A stretch of DNA of 23,345 nucleotides from Chrysochromulina parva (GCA_002887195.1 PJAB01000593.1:1-23345); one strand, 5' to 3'. Positions 6,624 to 14,602 are shown, counted from the stretch's first letter. Numbers and translations: made by a program. The notes: generated by a model from the letters alone, not told the origin.

Positions 6624-9399
6624 CCTTTGCTCGCGCTCCCGCGCGGCTGCAAACTGACGCTCCTCGCCCTCCCGACGTCGGCGTTCCGCACGTGCACGCT
6701 CCTGAGCGTCGGCCTTGCTCGCCGCTGCTGCGGCGGCACGGAGCTCGACGGCGCGCCGCTCTGCCTCTCGAACGAGCCGCTCGGACTGTTGCCAGGCGTC
6801 CTCCTCGGCGGCGCGTGCACGGAGCGCCTCGGCTTCGGCTTCCGCACGTGCCTCCGAGGCTGCCTCGCGCTGCCGCCGACGCTGCTGCTCAACACGCCGC
6901 TGCTGCTCCAACTGCTCGTCTCTCTGCCGCTCGTCTCGCTCGCGCTCCTTGCGTGCCTGCTGCTCCTCGACCTGCTGCCGCTGCTGCTGGCGCGTCGCCT
7001 CTTCGTGTTGGCGCCGGCGCATCATGTCAACGGCCGCCTCCTTTTGCCGCGCCTCGGATGCCTCGCGCTTGCGCAGGAGCTCCTGTCGCTCTCGCCACTC
7101 GGCGCGCTCCACAGCCGAACGGCTTTCCACAGCCGAACGGCCTTCCACAGCCGAACGGCCTTCCACAGCCGAACGGCCTTCCACAGCCGAACGGCCTCCA
7201 GGGGCATTCTCCTTTGCCTCCTCCCTCGCCGTCGCTGTGGTCGCCTGCTTGAACGCCGCCTTCGCCCCCGCCGTCGCCGCCGCATCGGCCGCCGCCGCCG
7301 CCGCCGCCTCCTCCTTGGTCGCCGCCTCAGCGCTCGCCAGACGCGCGGCAACGCGCCGCGCCTCCCGCTCGAGCGGCCGAGATGCCTCCGAGATCGTCTG
7401 CGAGATGACGCGCCGTAACTCGTCGCGGATCGGCCGAGATGCCTCCGAGATCGTCTGCGAGATGACGCGCCGTAACTCGTCGCGGATCGCCTCCGCCGAC
7501 ACATGCGCTGCGTCGGCCGCGTCATTGACCACGTGTCCAACAGCATCGCTCGCCCGTTCGATGCATGAGAGGCACGCGGCGCAGTGCTCGTCCCAGCCCG
7601 CTGTGAATGCGCCCGAAGTGCTCTCCCAAGCGCCACGCCGCGCCGCCGCCTGAACCACTCCATCCGCCGTCCGCTCGCCGTACGCGGAGCTGCCATGCAT
7701 CCAGCCGAGCTGCACGCGACACTCAGCTAGGCGAATGCTCGGGTGGACGCGCCGCTGCGTGCACACCTGATGAGGGAGGCAATCATACTGATGAGCCAGG
7801 CAATCAGCCCTCGGGTGGACGCGCCGTTGCGAGCGCACCGTCGCGGCCTGCAGGCCCGACACGACGCCCGCGGCCTGCTCGGTGGTCGCCGGCGACAGGG
7901 CGTCGAGCCGTCGCACAGCGAGCATCGAGGGCGCCTCGATGACCGCCGTCAGGTCGTCTCGTACCTGATGAGGGAGGCAAGCAGAGGTCGTGAGAGGCAA
8001 GCAGAGGTCGCGCAGCCGCTCGCGTCATCAGAGGCCATCAGAGGTCATCAGAGGTCATCAGAGGTCTTCAGCGGTCTTCAGCGGTCATCAGATGCCATCA
8101 GTGTTTCATCTCAGATCTGACCTCGCGCAGCCGCTCGCGCCACGCCGCGAGGGAACGACTCGGCTCGGGGGGTGACGAAACCCCGCTTGCATGCGCGTGC
8201 TCGAGTTCATCATTGGCGGCCTCGGCAGCCTCTTTGAGGAGCAGCTCAGCGCTCTCGGCGAAGCGCAGCGCCGCCGCGGGCAGGTGTGAACGAAGGAAGC
8301 GGCATAGGCGTGCGGCAGTGCCGCCCGTCTTGCTGCGAGACTCGGCGGCACGCGAGGTGGCGTCGTCGTTGGCGGTGGCGAGCCCGAGGCTCAGCTCTTC
8401 CATTATGGTCTGCTGGGCGGCGCCGAGCGTTTCGAATGCCTCGCTCATGGCTGCCGTCGCCGCCGCCGCCGCCGCCGCCATCTCGCCGAGCTCCCCTGGC
8501 GCCGTCTCATCTCTATTGGCAGCGGCCGCCTCCGTGGCGGCGGAAGGCATGCTGCCCACCGGCGCGCCGTAGTGGGCGGCGGCGTGGGCGTGGGCGTGGG
8601 CGTGGGCGGTGGCGTGGGCGGCGGCGTGGGCGGCGGCGTGGGCGGCGGCGTGGGCCTCGGCGCGCTGTCGTGGCAGCGGCGGGAAGCTAAGCCCAATCTG
8701 CGCATGTTGCGTGTGCATGCGCTTGGCCGCCTGGCTGAGCTCGATCGAGAAGACGAGCGAGATCTCCCACCCGAGATCTTGCTGCTCCGCGAGCGCGTGT
8801 TCACACCACTCGTGCACAGAGTGGAGCAACCGTTGCAATTCGGATTGGAACGATCCCATGAGCACAGTCAGCTGGTCAGAGGGGGGGAGCCTCTCCGAAC
8901 CAGCCAGCAAGAAATGGGCGCCGAGTTGGGCGCGCAGCTCCTCGAGCTCGGACTGCGAGGGCAACGAAAAGTCCGCACGCAGCTCCGGCACGCTGCCATA
9001 CGACGAGGCTGGCGGGTCCTCGTCGCTCTCGACGAGCGCACGCAGCACACCCGCCTTGCGCCGCAGCGCGAGCTCGCGGAGATGCGATGAGTGGCACTGG
9101 CCATCAACGAGCGATGCGACGCCCTCGCCCTTGACGTACTCAAAAGATGACGAGCCGCCGGGAACGTCTCGGGCACTTACCTCATCGGGCTCGGCCAACG
9201 CCGCAGCCCACGCCGGCATCGCGTGCATGCTGTCAAGCAGGAGCTGCTGCTGCTGCTCCAAAGTGAGTGCTGCTGGCAGCACCGCGACACCCTTGCCCAA
9301 CAGTCGAAGCTTCGAAGATGACGCCGCCGCGCACTGTAGATCGTTTCTATCGAAATGCGGAGGAGCAGGCGTCCCAGGTTGAGCCGCTCGTGATTCCAT
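5199..9399 (-). CDS. Large low-complexity protein with C-terminal J domain (three exons)
   Basis: Model: exon 1 9399-8122, exon 2 7964-7839, exon 3 7766-5199; both introns are phase 0 and the frame closes, giving 1323 aa. The N-terminal 430 residues are helical, Ala/Glu-rich and include a His-Ala tandem stretch encoded near 8570-8660. The middle is a long charged coiled coil (Arg/Glu/Gln-rich), then Ser/Gly/Pro low complexity with a poly-Pro run. Near the C-terminus a J domain is clear: an AVTKAFRQQSLLVHPDKN helix II-loop with the diagnostic HPD, then EEGFKKLQAAYALL. J domains stimulate Hsp70 ATPase, so an Hsp70 co-chaperone role follows from the family. The tail is Gly/Ser-rich. Residues 34-66 of exon 1 are a 33-codon exact copy of a segment of the AlkB-like gene at 13035-13775. 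Internal coding repeats include an exact 57-nt duplication and 18-nt and 21-nt arrays. The start codon is the least certain part. Confidence 0.75.
7113..7200 (-). repeat. 18-nt coding tandem array (GRSAVE)n
   Basis: Five near-identical 18-nt units built on AGCCGAACGGCCTTCCAC (plus strand) encode repeated G/S-R-S-A-V-E hexapeptides. A shorter 21-nt array encoding RFESGAA lies at about 6119-6180 in the same gene. Confidence 0.85.
7374..7487 (-). repeat. Exact 57-nt tandem duplication in coding sequence
   Basis: 7374-7430 and 7431-7487 are identical and encode two copies of a 19-residue segment (IRDELRRVISQTISEASRP). Absence of any silent change points to a very recent duplication. Confidence 0.95.
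7767..7838 (-). other. Intron 2 of J-domain gene: 72-nt intron with same 3' end
   Basis: Donor ACG|GTGCG and acceptor CATCAG|GTGTG. The first 29 nt of the intron match the first 29 nt of the downstream exon at 26 positions, including the exact CGGCGCGTCCACCCGAG. It ends in two consecutive copies of TGATTGCCTSSCTCATCAG. Length is a multiple of three and no stop occurs in frame, so retention would still give an open protein. The intron call rests on the shared 3' end and on the duplicated flank. Confidence 0.6.
7965..8121 (-). other. Intron 1 of J-domain gene: decamer-array intron, 157 nt
   Basis: Donor GAG|GTCAG and acceptor CATCAG|GTACG; removal joins R-E to V-R-D-D-L in phase 0, while reading through meets a stop after seven codons. 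The body is eight head-to-tail decamers of consensus TGATGACCTC (plus-strand positions 8021-8100). A 17-nt exact copy of the upstream exon end follows (8008-8024, matching 8123-8139), then two copies of CGACCTCTGCTTGCCTC and the terminus TTGCCTCCCTCATCAG. Splicing is inferred from frame closure. Confidence 0.75.
9211..9309 (-). repeat. 99-bp module identical to 13617-13715
   Basis: Every base of 9211-9309 matches 13617-13715, in the same orientation, with similarity stopping sharply at both ends. It encodes 33 residues (LRLLGKGVAVLPAALTLEQQ and following), in frame in both the J-domain gene exon 1 and the AlkB-like gene. In the latter it is an integral N-terminal part of the dioxygenase domain, so that locus is the probable source. 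Confidence 0.95.
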
Positions 9400-9742
9400 C
9401 TTCGTCCGCGTCGTCGTCTGGCGGCGGCGGCGACGGAACTGTCGTTGAGCCCGAGACTTCGGTCGCAGAACCGTCCAGCTCCCAAGGCGCTGATTCCCGG
9501 ACGCCGCCGCCCGCCGCGGCAGTAGAAGACACGACCGCCAAGAAAGACTCGACGGTTTAGGGGCGGGGAAAACTCCGGCGGGGGGAGCCGGGACACAAGG
9601 GCGAGTTCCGGTGTGTGGGAACGCCTATCGACAAACGCCGTTCCGAGCGCTTCCGTCACCGATCTTCCCACGCCGCGCACGCACGCGGCGGCTCACGTCC
9701 GGACGCGGCGCGACCGGCGCGCACTCCTGGGCTACGACCACA
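9400..9742. promoter_or_regulatory. Divergent intergenic region (J-domain gene / single-pass Ser-rich gene)
   Basis: The two flanking genes are transcribed away from this interval, so it should contain both promoters. Short GC-rich open frames cross it on both strands but lack recognisable motifs. No TATA box or palindrome stands out. Confidence 0.35.
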
Positions 9743-10678
9743 ATGCACGAATTTGCACACCACATCGCCGGCCTCGTCGCGATTGGCGTATCGATCCTCG
9801 CGACGCCGCTCGCAGTACTTTTGATGGACCGCATCTCCCGACGCCGCTTCATTTATCGTGACGCGGTGTGCGGGAATCCACATGGCCAGCAGAACACCGC
9901 GGAGACGTCCTCACGCGTCGGTGACAGAGCCTCGATGCGTACTGGGCCGGCCGGCGCCGCCGGGCCCTCCTCTTCGGAGACCGAGATGACCGCCGCAACC
10001 CACCACTCGCCTGGTGCAAACCCAGCTGGTGGCAGCAGAAGTGTGCAGGACTTAGACAGCACGGATTCCAAGCCAGCCAGTGGCAGGAGCACTGAGCAGG
10101 TCTCAGACAGCACGGAGGAGCGCCCCGAACGTTTAGGATCCATATTGAGCTCGACGAGCTCTTCCACGAAGCCTGTGAATCGCTTTCGACTGAAGGCTCA
10201 AACCGTCTCGCCCCGGGGCAGTGGGCAGTCGGAGGGCCCCGAAGATGAGGCCGGTACGGAGGCTCAAGTGGTCTCCGCCGAGATTCGTGCGCCCAACAGT
10301 GCTTCCAAACGTATCCACGTTGGGTTGGACGTGTCGGTCTCTGCCGCCCAGCCTGTGGGCACGGGCGGTGGAACCCAAGCTGTCTCGCCCAGGGGGGGGG
10401 GTGCGCACTCGGAGAGCCCGAGGCTCCCATCGGGGGAGGCCTCCGCGGGGGAGGCCGCTTCAGAGGCCCAAGTTGCCGCAGCCTCCGCCGAGACCGATCC
10501 ATCACTTTCTCGTGCTCCCCCCACCAGTGCTCCCAAGCGCTTCCACGTCGGCGTCGCCTCTGCCGTTCAGCCCTTGGGCACGGGCGGTAGAGCGACCCTG
10601 CCACCCCTGTCTCCCCCAGTGACGCGAGCGGTGGGCTCGTTGAGCGCGGGCGGGCCTGCAATCGCAGTGGTCATCTGA
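9743..10678 (+). CDS. Single-pass membrane protein with repeated Ser/Pro-rich tail, unknown function
   Basis: I do not recognise this 311-aa protein. The chosen ATG at 9743 is followed at once by a hydrophobic segment (residues about 6-28, IAGLVAIGVSILATPLAVLL) and then an Arg-rich DRISRRRF stop-transfer-like stretch, which suggests one membrane span with the tail on the cytosolic side. The frame is open upstream to 9611, but the extension is Arg-rich and has no character of its own. The tail is Ser/Thr/Gly/Pro-rich and contains two diverged repeats of about 65 residues, each with VSPRG(S/G)G, then APxSxxKR(I/F)HVG and QPxGTGG. A run of ten G at 10392-10401 sits in the second repeat and keeps the frame in the assembled sequence. 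The stable repeat pattern across it argues for a real coding region. Confidence 0.55.
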   Translation: MHEFAHHIAGLVAIGVSILATPLAVLLMDRISRRRFIYRDAVCGNPHGQQNTAETSSRVGDRASMRTGPAGAAGPSSSETEMTAATHHSPGANPAGGSRSVQDLDSTDSKPASGRSTEQVSDSTEERPERLGSILSSTSSSTKPVNRFRLKAQTVSPRGSGQSEGPEDEAGTEAQVVSAEIRAPNSASKRIHVGLDVSVSAAQPVGTGGGTQAVSPRGGGAHSESPRLPSGEASAGEAASEAQVAAASAETDPSLSRAPPTSAPKRFHVGVASAVQPLGTGGRATLPPLSPPVTRAVGSLSAGGPAIAVVI

Positions 10679-11278
10679 AGCCCCACATACGTGGGCGCCA
10701 TGGTAGGCGCGCTCGGCTTGCGTATCGGCTTGCGCTCGTGTACGAGGCTGCGCTGAGGCGCTGCCTCTCTCAGCGTGCATGCTGCCACAGGGGAGAGACT
10801 CCATCCGATCGCCGTTCGCCCGGCGGTCCGCTAACTTCTCGTTTGAATGCTTGCGTTGTGGACTCAGCTGTTTCGATCCAATAGCTGCAGCGTCGAAGGG
10901 GACGCTTTTCGCTCTTTCAATCGACTTTGCCCGTACAGTACCGTTGCCTCTCGTCTCCCGATGAGCGAGAGCGTAATATGATGCGGAATCCAATCGCGAT
11001 CGACGGACCGGCCCGGCTTTATACGTTCTTAAACGTTCTTACGTTCACGTGATGTGGTATTCATAGAGGTTAAAAGATACGCGCGAGCGATCATTCACAA
11101 AGCCGATCTTATACTGTGATGCACAATCTCGGCGACTGGGCCTATGAGACCTCAGACAGGCTCCAAGGGCGAGTCATCCCATGACAATGCCGAAGGTCCG
11201 AAGCGCCAGCTTGCCAGCACACCAAAGCACACCGCGGCTGCTCCAAAGCCGTGCGCGATCGCCGTCGGCCCGCGGCCC
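10679..11278. other. Convergent spacer, no gene seen
   Basis: About 600 bp between the 3' ends of the Ser-rich gene and the 218-aa gene. I see no convincing ORF or RNA gene. AT-richer sequence around 11020-11120 includes a repeated ACGTTCTTA and a CACGTG hexamer at 11046-11051, but no supported regulatory role. Confidence 0.5.
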
Positions 11279-11935
11279 CTATACCGACTCGTCCTCGCGT
11301 GGTATGAGCACCACATAGTACTCCTTGAACACGTCCGGGTGCGTTTTGCGGATTGCCTCCAGCACCGACGACGCGCGTACGCTCGCTTCATCGGATGCGT
11401 CCATTAGACTCGCAGCTTCAGCGCTGCGGCTGCTGCTGCTGCTTGTGTCGCTGCCAGTGCTACTGCTGCCGCTGGCAGAGCTGCCGCTGCCCTTGCTCAT
11501 CAGCACCGAGGCCCACTTCATTCCTGGGAGCGTTTCGAGCCACGTTTTGAGCACTGCCGCCGCAAGTGATGGATTTTTCTTCTCAAGGGTTGAGTACCAG
11601 GTCCATAGAGCGCCAACTCTTTCATCTCCCTTGAGGTTCGTAAGAGAGCGCTCCAGCACATTCAGCGACTCTTCTGACGCATCTGCAACCTTGGCACCGT
11701 ATGGAACGCCCGACAAGCGCAGCTGATTGTTGAGAGCACGCAGCTCGCCAAGGATTTTGTCCGGTCCTACCTTTTGCATGACCTTTGAGAGCGCAACCTT
11801 TTTCAATATGGCGGCACCACCAAATTTTACTGCAGCCAGGGCGAAAGCTGGCAAAGGGAGCGCAAAGTTTCGGCGATGGAGACGATGAGAGGTGAAGAGA
11901 GGCGGACATGCACGAAGAAGCATGAAGGGCAACAC
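11279..11935 (-). CDS. Unknown 218-aa protein, possibly organelle-targeted
   Basis: No family is recognised. The N-terminus is hydrophobic and basic without early acidic residues (MLLRACPPLFTSHRLHRRNF then LPLPAFALAAVKFGGAAIL), compatible with a signal or transit peptide and a following membrane-seeking segment. The centre looks like a helical globular domain with conserved-looking aromatic and Lys residues (ALWTWYSTLEKKNPSLAAAV, KTWLETLPGMKW). A Ser-rich linker and a short C-terminal helix with HPDVFKEYYVVLIPRE follow. Composition and frame quality support coding. It starts head-to-head with the FKBP gene, and a second in-frame Met lies at codon 5. The close divergent pairing may mean co-expression in the plastid, but that is only inference. 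Confidence 0.6.
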   Translation of the reverse strand: MLPFMLLRACPPLFTSHRLHRRNFALPLPAFALAAVKFGGAAILKKVALSKVMQKVGPDKILGELRALNNQLRLSGVPYGAKVADASEESLNVLERSLTNLKGDERVGALWTWYSTLEKKNPSLAAAVLKTWLETLPGMKWASVLMSKGSGSSASGSSSTGSDTSSSSSRSAEAASLMDASDEASVRASSVLEAIRKTHPDVFKEYYVVLIPREDESV

Positions 11936-12066
11936 CTCGCATGCACACCTCGCACACGCCCGCGCCGCTTCATTCCAAAGTGTGCTCGCCTTTTTCTAAA
12001 CGTGAACCTGCTCCCAATCCGGGTTTCAGAAGTAAACACCTAAATTCACACTTGGGAAACTTTTTC
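11936..12066. promoter_or_regulatory. Compact divergent promoter between 218-aa gene and FKBP gene
   Basis: If FKBP starts at 12067, 131 bp separate the two start codons. An in-frame ATG at 11941 would leave only 5 bp, which is too little for two promoters unless they overlap coding sequence. The interval is AT-richer than its surroundings around 11990-12065. Confidence 0.4.
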
Positions 12067-12744
12067 ATGCGCCTCGACAACCAACGCCGTCTAGTACTCG
12101 CGGCGGCAGCCGCGGGGCTGTCCCTGCCACAACAGCCAGCATTTGCGCAAGAACTTTCCTCTAAGCGTGTCACGTGGGGTCCGTTCAAGGGCATGAGCGA
12201 CGCGGAGCTGGCACGCCTCGACGAGCTCAGCAAGGCGCCCAACATCGGCGCCATGCTGGCGGGCTCGTCGGGCGTGCGCGTCATTGACCTCGTGTTGGGC
12301 GACGGTCCCGAACCCGGCGCCGGTCAGCGAGTGTACGCTCATTACAAGATCTGGGCCGACGGCTTTCGAAGCGGCCCTGTCGCCGACTACAGCTTCCAAG
12401 AGAATCGGCCGTACAGCTGGGTGCTGGGCACGCCGACGGACCGCATACCCAACGGCATCGACGCTGGAATCATGGGTATGCGCGAGGGCGGCTGGCGACG
12501 CCTTGTCGTGCCGAATGCCTTCGACGCGGGTATTCGGCGCATAAACTATGGGCCAACCGGACGATACGTTGGTGCCAAGGCGCCCTATGTGCTTCGACCA
12601 GGAGCAACGGCCTTCGTGGACGTCATCCTTGTGGATGGCGGAAGTGGCCGCTGTGACTCGATATTGCGCCCAGCCGGCATGAGCGAGAAGGATGCTAATA
12701 AGCGCAGGTCTTTGCTGTGCGAGTACGCGGAGCAAGTGTATTGA
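12067..12744 (+). CDS. FKBP-type peptidyl-prolyl isomerase, thylakoid-lumen leader
   Basis: From this start the protein is 225 aa. Residues 1-27 form a twin-arginine thylakoid transfer signal: NQRR, then LVLAAAAAGLSLP and an AFA|QE cleavage site. The rest carries one FKBP domain (about 68-200): GVRVIDLVLGDGPEPGAGQR, VYAHYKIW, a VLGTPTDRIPNGIDAGIMGMREGGWRRLVVP core matching the FKBP pattern VLG..IPG(W)..GL.GM..GG.R.L.IP, and a closing strand ATAFVDVILVD. Lumenal FKBPs assist folding or assembly of photosynthetic complexes; several lack active-site residues, and here the pocket Trp position is Asp/Ile-like, so catalysis is uncertain. Import across the outer plastid membranes needs a further N-terminal leader. 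The frame is open to an ATG at 11941, but that extension (HTSHTPAPLHSK...) has no hydrophobic ER signal, so a 5' exon may be missing. Confidence 0.85.
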   Translation: MRLDNQRRLVLAAAAAGLSLPQQPAFAQELSSKRVTWGPFKGMSDAELARLDELSKAPNIGAMLAGSSGVRVIDLVLGDGPEPGAGQRVYAHYKIWADGFRSGPVADYSFQENRPYSWVLGTPTDRIPNGIDAGIMGMREGGWRRLVVPNAFDAGIRRINYGPTGRYVGAKAPYVLRPGATAFVDVILVDGGSGRCDSILRPAGMSEKDANKRRSLLCEYAEQVY

Positions 12745-13034
12745 CCCGCCGGACAGCGGGCATCACAGCCGAGCGGCGACGGTGCGACCATGGACGTCGA
12801 CCCGACCCGTGGAGACCTGACCGGTGGACGCGGGACGGGACATCGACATGTCGGGGTCGGGGACGCGTGGACCGCCTCCCGATACGATAGAGAACACGAA
12901 CACCTCTTGTCCTCGCTCGATTCGTTGACGTCTTGACGACTTGACACGTTGACAGGTTTCTTAACGTCAAACGTGGACCAGCTAAATACGCGACCTATTC
13001 CTATAACGTACCCGGCAGGCCGGCAATATTTTCT
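12745..13034. other. Convergent spacer (FKBP / AlkB-like)
   Basis: About 290 bp between two 3' ends. A stretch around 12900-12960 is rich in TTGACG/TTGACA repeats (TTGACGTCTTGACGACTTGACACGTTGACAG). I see no gene here. Confidence 0.5.
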
Positions 13035-13775
13035 TTATTCTTGTCGGATCGGCGCGGCCAGCAGTGCCGGTGGCTCCTGAGCTCGCATCTGCAGGCCGAC
13101 GCGCACGTATGGAGTCTCACCCATGGCCGCAAAGAAAAAGGGCGGACACGTGCCCTCGTGCACCTGTTCAATGGCGTGCTCTAAGATCTCGCCATTGAAG
13201 AAGATGACATCGCCGCTAGCGAGCCGCGCCCTGTGCACCATCGCTCCTTGGCCGCCGTGACGCCACGCGACAGTGACGTCGGCGCCTAGATTGATGATGC
13301 ACACCCAGCCAGCGATGCTATGGTACGGGTCTCGATGCCAGCCCAGTGCGTCCGTGGGCAAGTAGAGCCGCGCCCACACATTTTGGAAGGTCAGCTTCCC
13401 GATTAGCGGCAGCAGATGCAAGCTTCGGCTCTGCTCGCGGTTGTCCGCCTCAAAGAGTGCGCCAAGGCGGTGCTGCTGCCCCAAGCAGCCAAACAGCTCC
13501 TGAGCGTAGTCGAGGCACAGCGGGCGGCGTTGCTGCGCCGCGCGAGATTCATTGTCGTAGCACCAGGCAGAGTTTGGAGGCTGCTTGTTGCCAAGGTGCA
13601 CTCCGCTGGCCCTTCTCGCCGGCATCGCGTGCATGCTGTCAAGCAGGAGCTGCTGCTGCTGCTCCAAAGTGAGTGCTGCTGGCAGCACCGCGACACCCTT
13701 GCCCAACAGTCGAAGGCCGCGTGGGCGTTGCTGCACGAGATCGCATCGGCGGGGGAGTGGACCGGCATCATGCAT
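13035..13775 (-). CDS. AlkB-like 2OG-Fe(II) dioxygenase
   Basis: This 246-aa protein matches the AlkB branch of 2-oxoglutarate/Fe(II) dioxygenases, which oxidatively demethylate nucleic acid bases (or occasionally proteins). Iron ligands appear as H147-R-D149 in LGWHRDPYHS and H200 in GEILEHAIEQ. The C-terminal strand YVRVGLQMR has arginines at 225 and 231 with the RxNxTxR spacing of AlkB, but Asn and Thr are replaced by Gly and Gln, so substrate preference may differ. LPAALTLEQQ at 31-40 fits the usual N-terminal AlkB strand-helix. Residues 21-53 are encoded by a 99-bp segment repeated exactly in the J-domain gene. Length is close to compact bacterial AlkB. The first 20 residues have no recognisable character and the true start could lie in an upstream exon. 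The stop codon overlaps an AATAAA hexamer (minus strand of 13034-13039), a possible polyadenylation signal. Confidence 0.82.
   Translation of the reverse strand: MHDAGPLPRRCDLVQQRPRGLRLLGKGVAVLPAALTLEQQQQLLLDSMHAMPARRASGVHLGNKQPPNSAWCYDNESRAAQQRRPLCLDYAQELFGCLGQQHRLGALFEADNREQSRSLHLLPLIGKLTFQNVWARLYLPTDALGWHRDPYHSIAGWVCIINLGADVTVAWRHGGQGAMVHRARLASGDVIFFNGEILEHAIEQVHEGTCPPFFFAAMGETPYVRVGLQMRAQEPPALLAAPIRQE
13617..13715 (-). repeat. 99-bp module, probable source copy inside AlkB-like gene
   Basis: This is identical to 9211-9309 and encodes residues 21-53 of the dioxygenase. See the partner entry in the J-domain gene. Confidence 0.95.
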
Positions 13776-14000
13776 TACACGACAGGCTTCCTCACAAGTT
13801 CAGTCACGCTGCCCAACGGCATCGAGCGCGTGTGCGTGGCGCTCGGTTGGCGCACACAGTATGAAAACCACCACTTACGAAAACAGCATTCACAGCAGGA
13901 GCGAGATGCTGCGAAGGACCCTCGAAATGAGACACATGCGGACGGAGAGCTGAGAAGCAGCCAAAATGAGAGTGTGCGGCGAGACCCATGGATGATCTAG
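13716..14000 (+). other. Plus-strand open segment, possible gene fragment
   Basis: Immediately beyond the 99-bp module a plus-strand frame runs to a stop at 13998-14000 with protein-like composition at its start (AAWALLHEIASAGEWTGIMH then a TGFLTSSVTLPNGIERVCVAL segment). It overlaps the 5' end of the AlkB-like gene on the opposite strand and has no start of its own outside the module. It could be a truncated gene remnant or a chance frame; I cannot identify a family. Confidence 0.2.
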
Positions 14001-14590
14001 GGATAATTACTACATCTAGTTGTAGGGACGAGGGAGCGGGCTGTGCACATGCAGCGTGGGCGGTGAGGTAACCTCAGATGGGCGAGCCAGCCTAGTACGA
14101 GCCTAGGGCGTACCTAGGGCGTACCTAGGGCGAGCCATGGGGCAACCTGCAAGGTCACAGAAATGGGGGTTCACAAGCCTCGATCAGCGAGAACCAGTTG
14201 CTCTTGGGCGAAAAGGGTCTTGCCGGGCTACACGCGTACTAGTTGCTCGCAGCCAAGTTGTGCAGCGCAATGCTGCACGAAATCGTAAGCACAATCATGG
14301 CCAAGGCCCACCTTTCAGACCTCTGCGATAAGGCTGACCTCCGCTTGGACCTCCGCACGGACGCTGAACACCTCAACTTGCAGAGATGCAGACCGCCTGC
14401 GTTACCTGCGTGCAGACGCTCAAGGCCACCGTCATGAACAAAAATGGTACAAAAATGGTACAAAAATGGTGCAGCACTGAGTGGTAAAGGGTTTGCGTTG
14501 TTGTGCCACAAGTTTGCTGACGTGAACCCCTTTGACGTGAACCGCATCGAACCGCATCGCGATGCGACATGTGCGGCACACAAACACTAA
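14001..14590. other. Gene-free stretch with short tandem repeats
   Basis: No intact gene is seen. It contains near-repeats of GGGCGTACCTA at about 14100-14130 and three perfect 11-bp units ACAAAAATGGT at 14438-14470. A plus-strand segment at 14243-14390 reads AMLHEIVSTIMAKAHLSDLC and may be part of the decayed retroelement that follows, but nothing confirms it. Confidence 0.45.
14438..14470. repeat. Three perfect 11-bp tandem repeats
   Basis: ACAAAAATGGT is repeated three times without mismatch at 14438-14448, 14449-14459 and 14460-14470, in noncoding sequence upstream of the decayed retroelement. Confidence 0.95.
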
Positions 14591-14602
14591 GATGGAGGTA
14601 AG

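Noticed and set aside
5871..7418. 515-aa plus-strand open frame
   Set aside because: It is antisense to the J-domain gene coiled coil. Its Leu/Arg/Ala-rich composition mirrors GAG/GCG codons of the real strand.
8021..8100. Decamer arrays as CRISPR or minisatellite
   Set aside because: There are no spacers between units, so it is not CRISPR. A plain minisatellite does not explain the shared 3' end, the AG|GT borders and the frame closure, so an intron is the better call.
9318..9560. Plus-strand frame starting MTPPRTVDRFYRN
   Set aside because: It overlaps the 5' end of the J-domain gene on the other strand, is short and Ser/Pro-rich, and has no family signature. A real small gene cannot be excluded, but I cannot support it.
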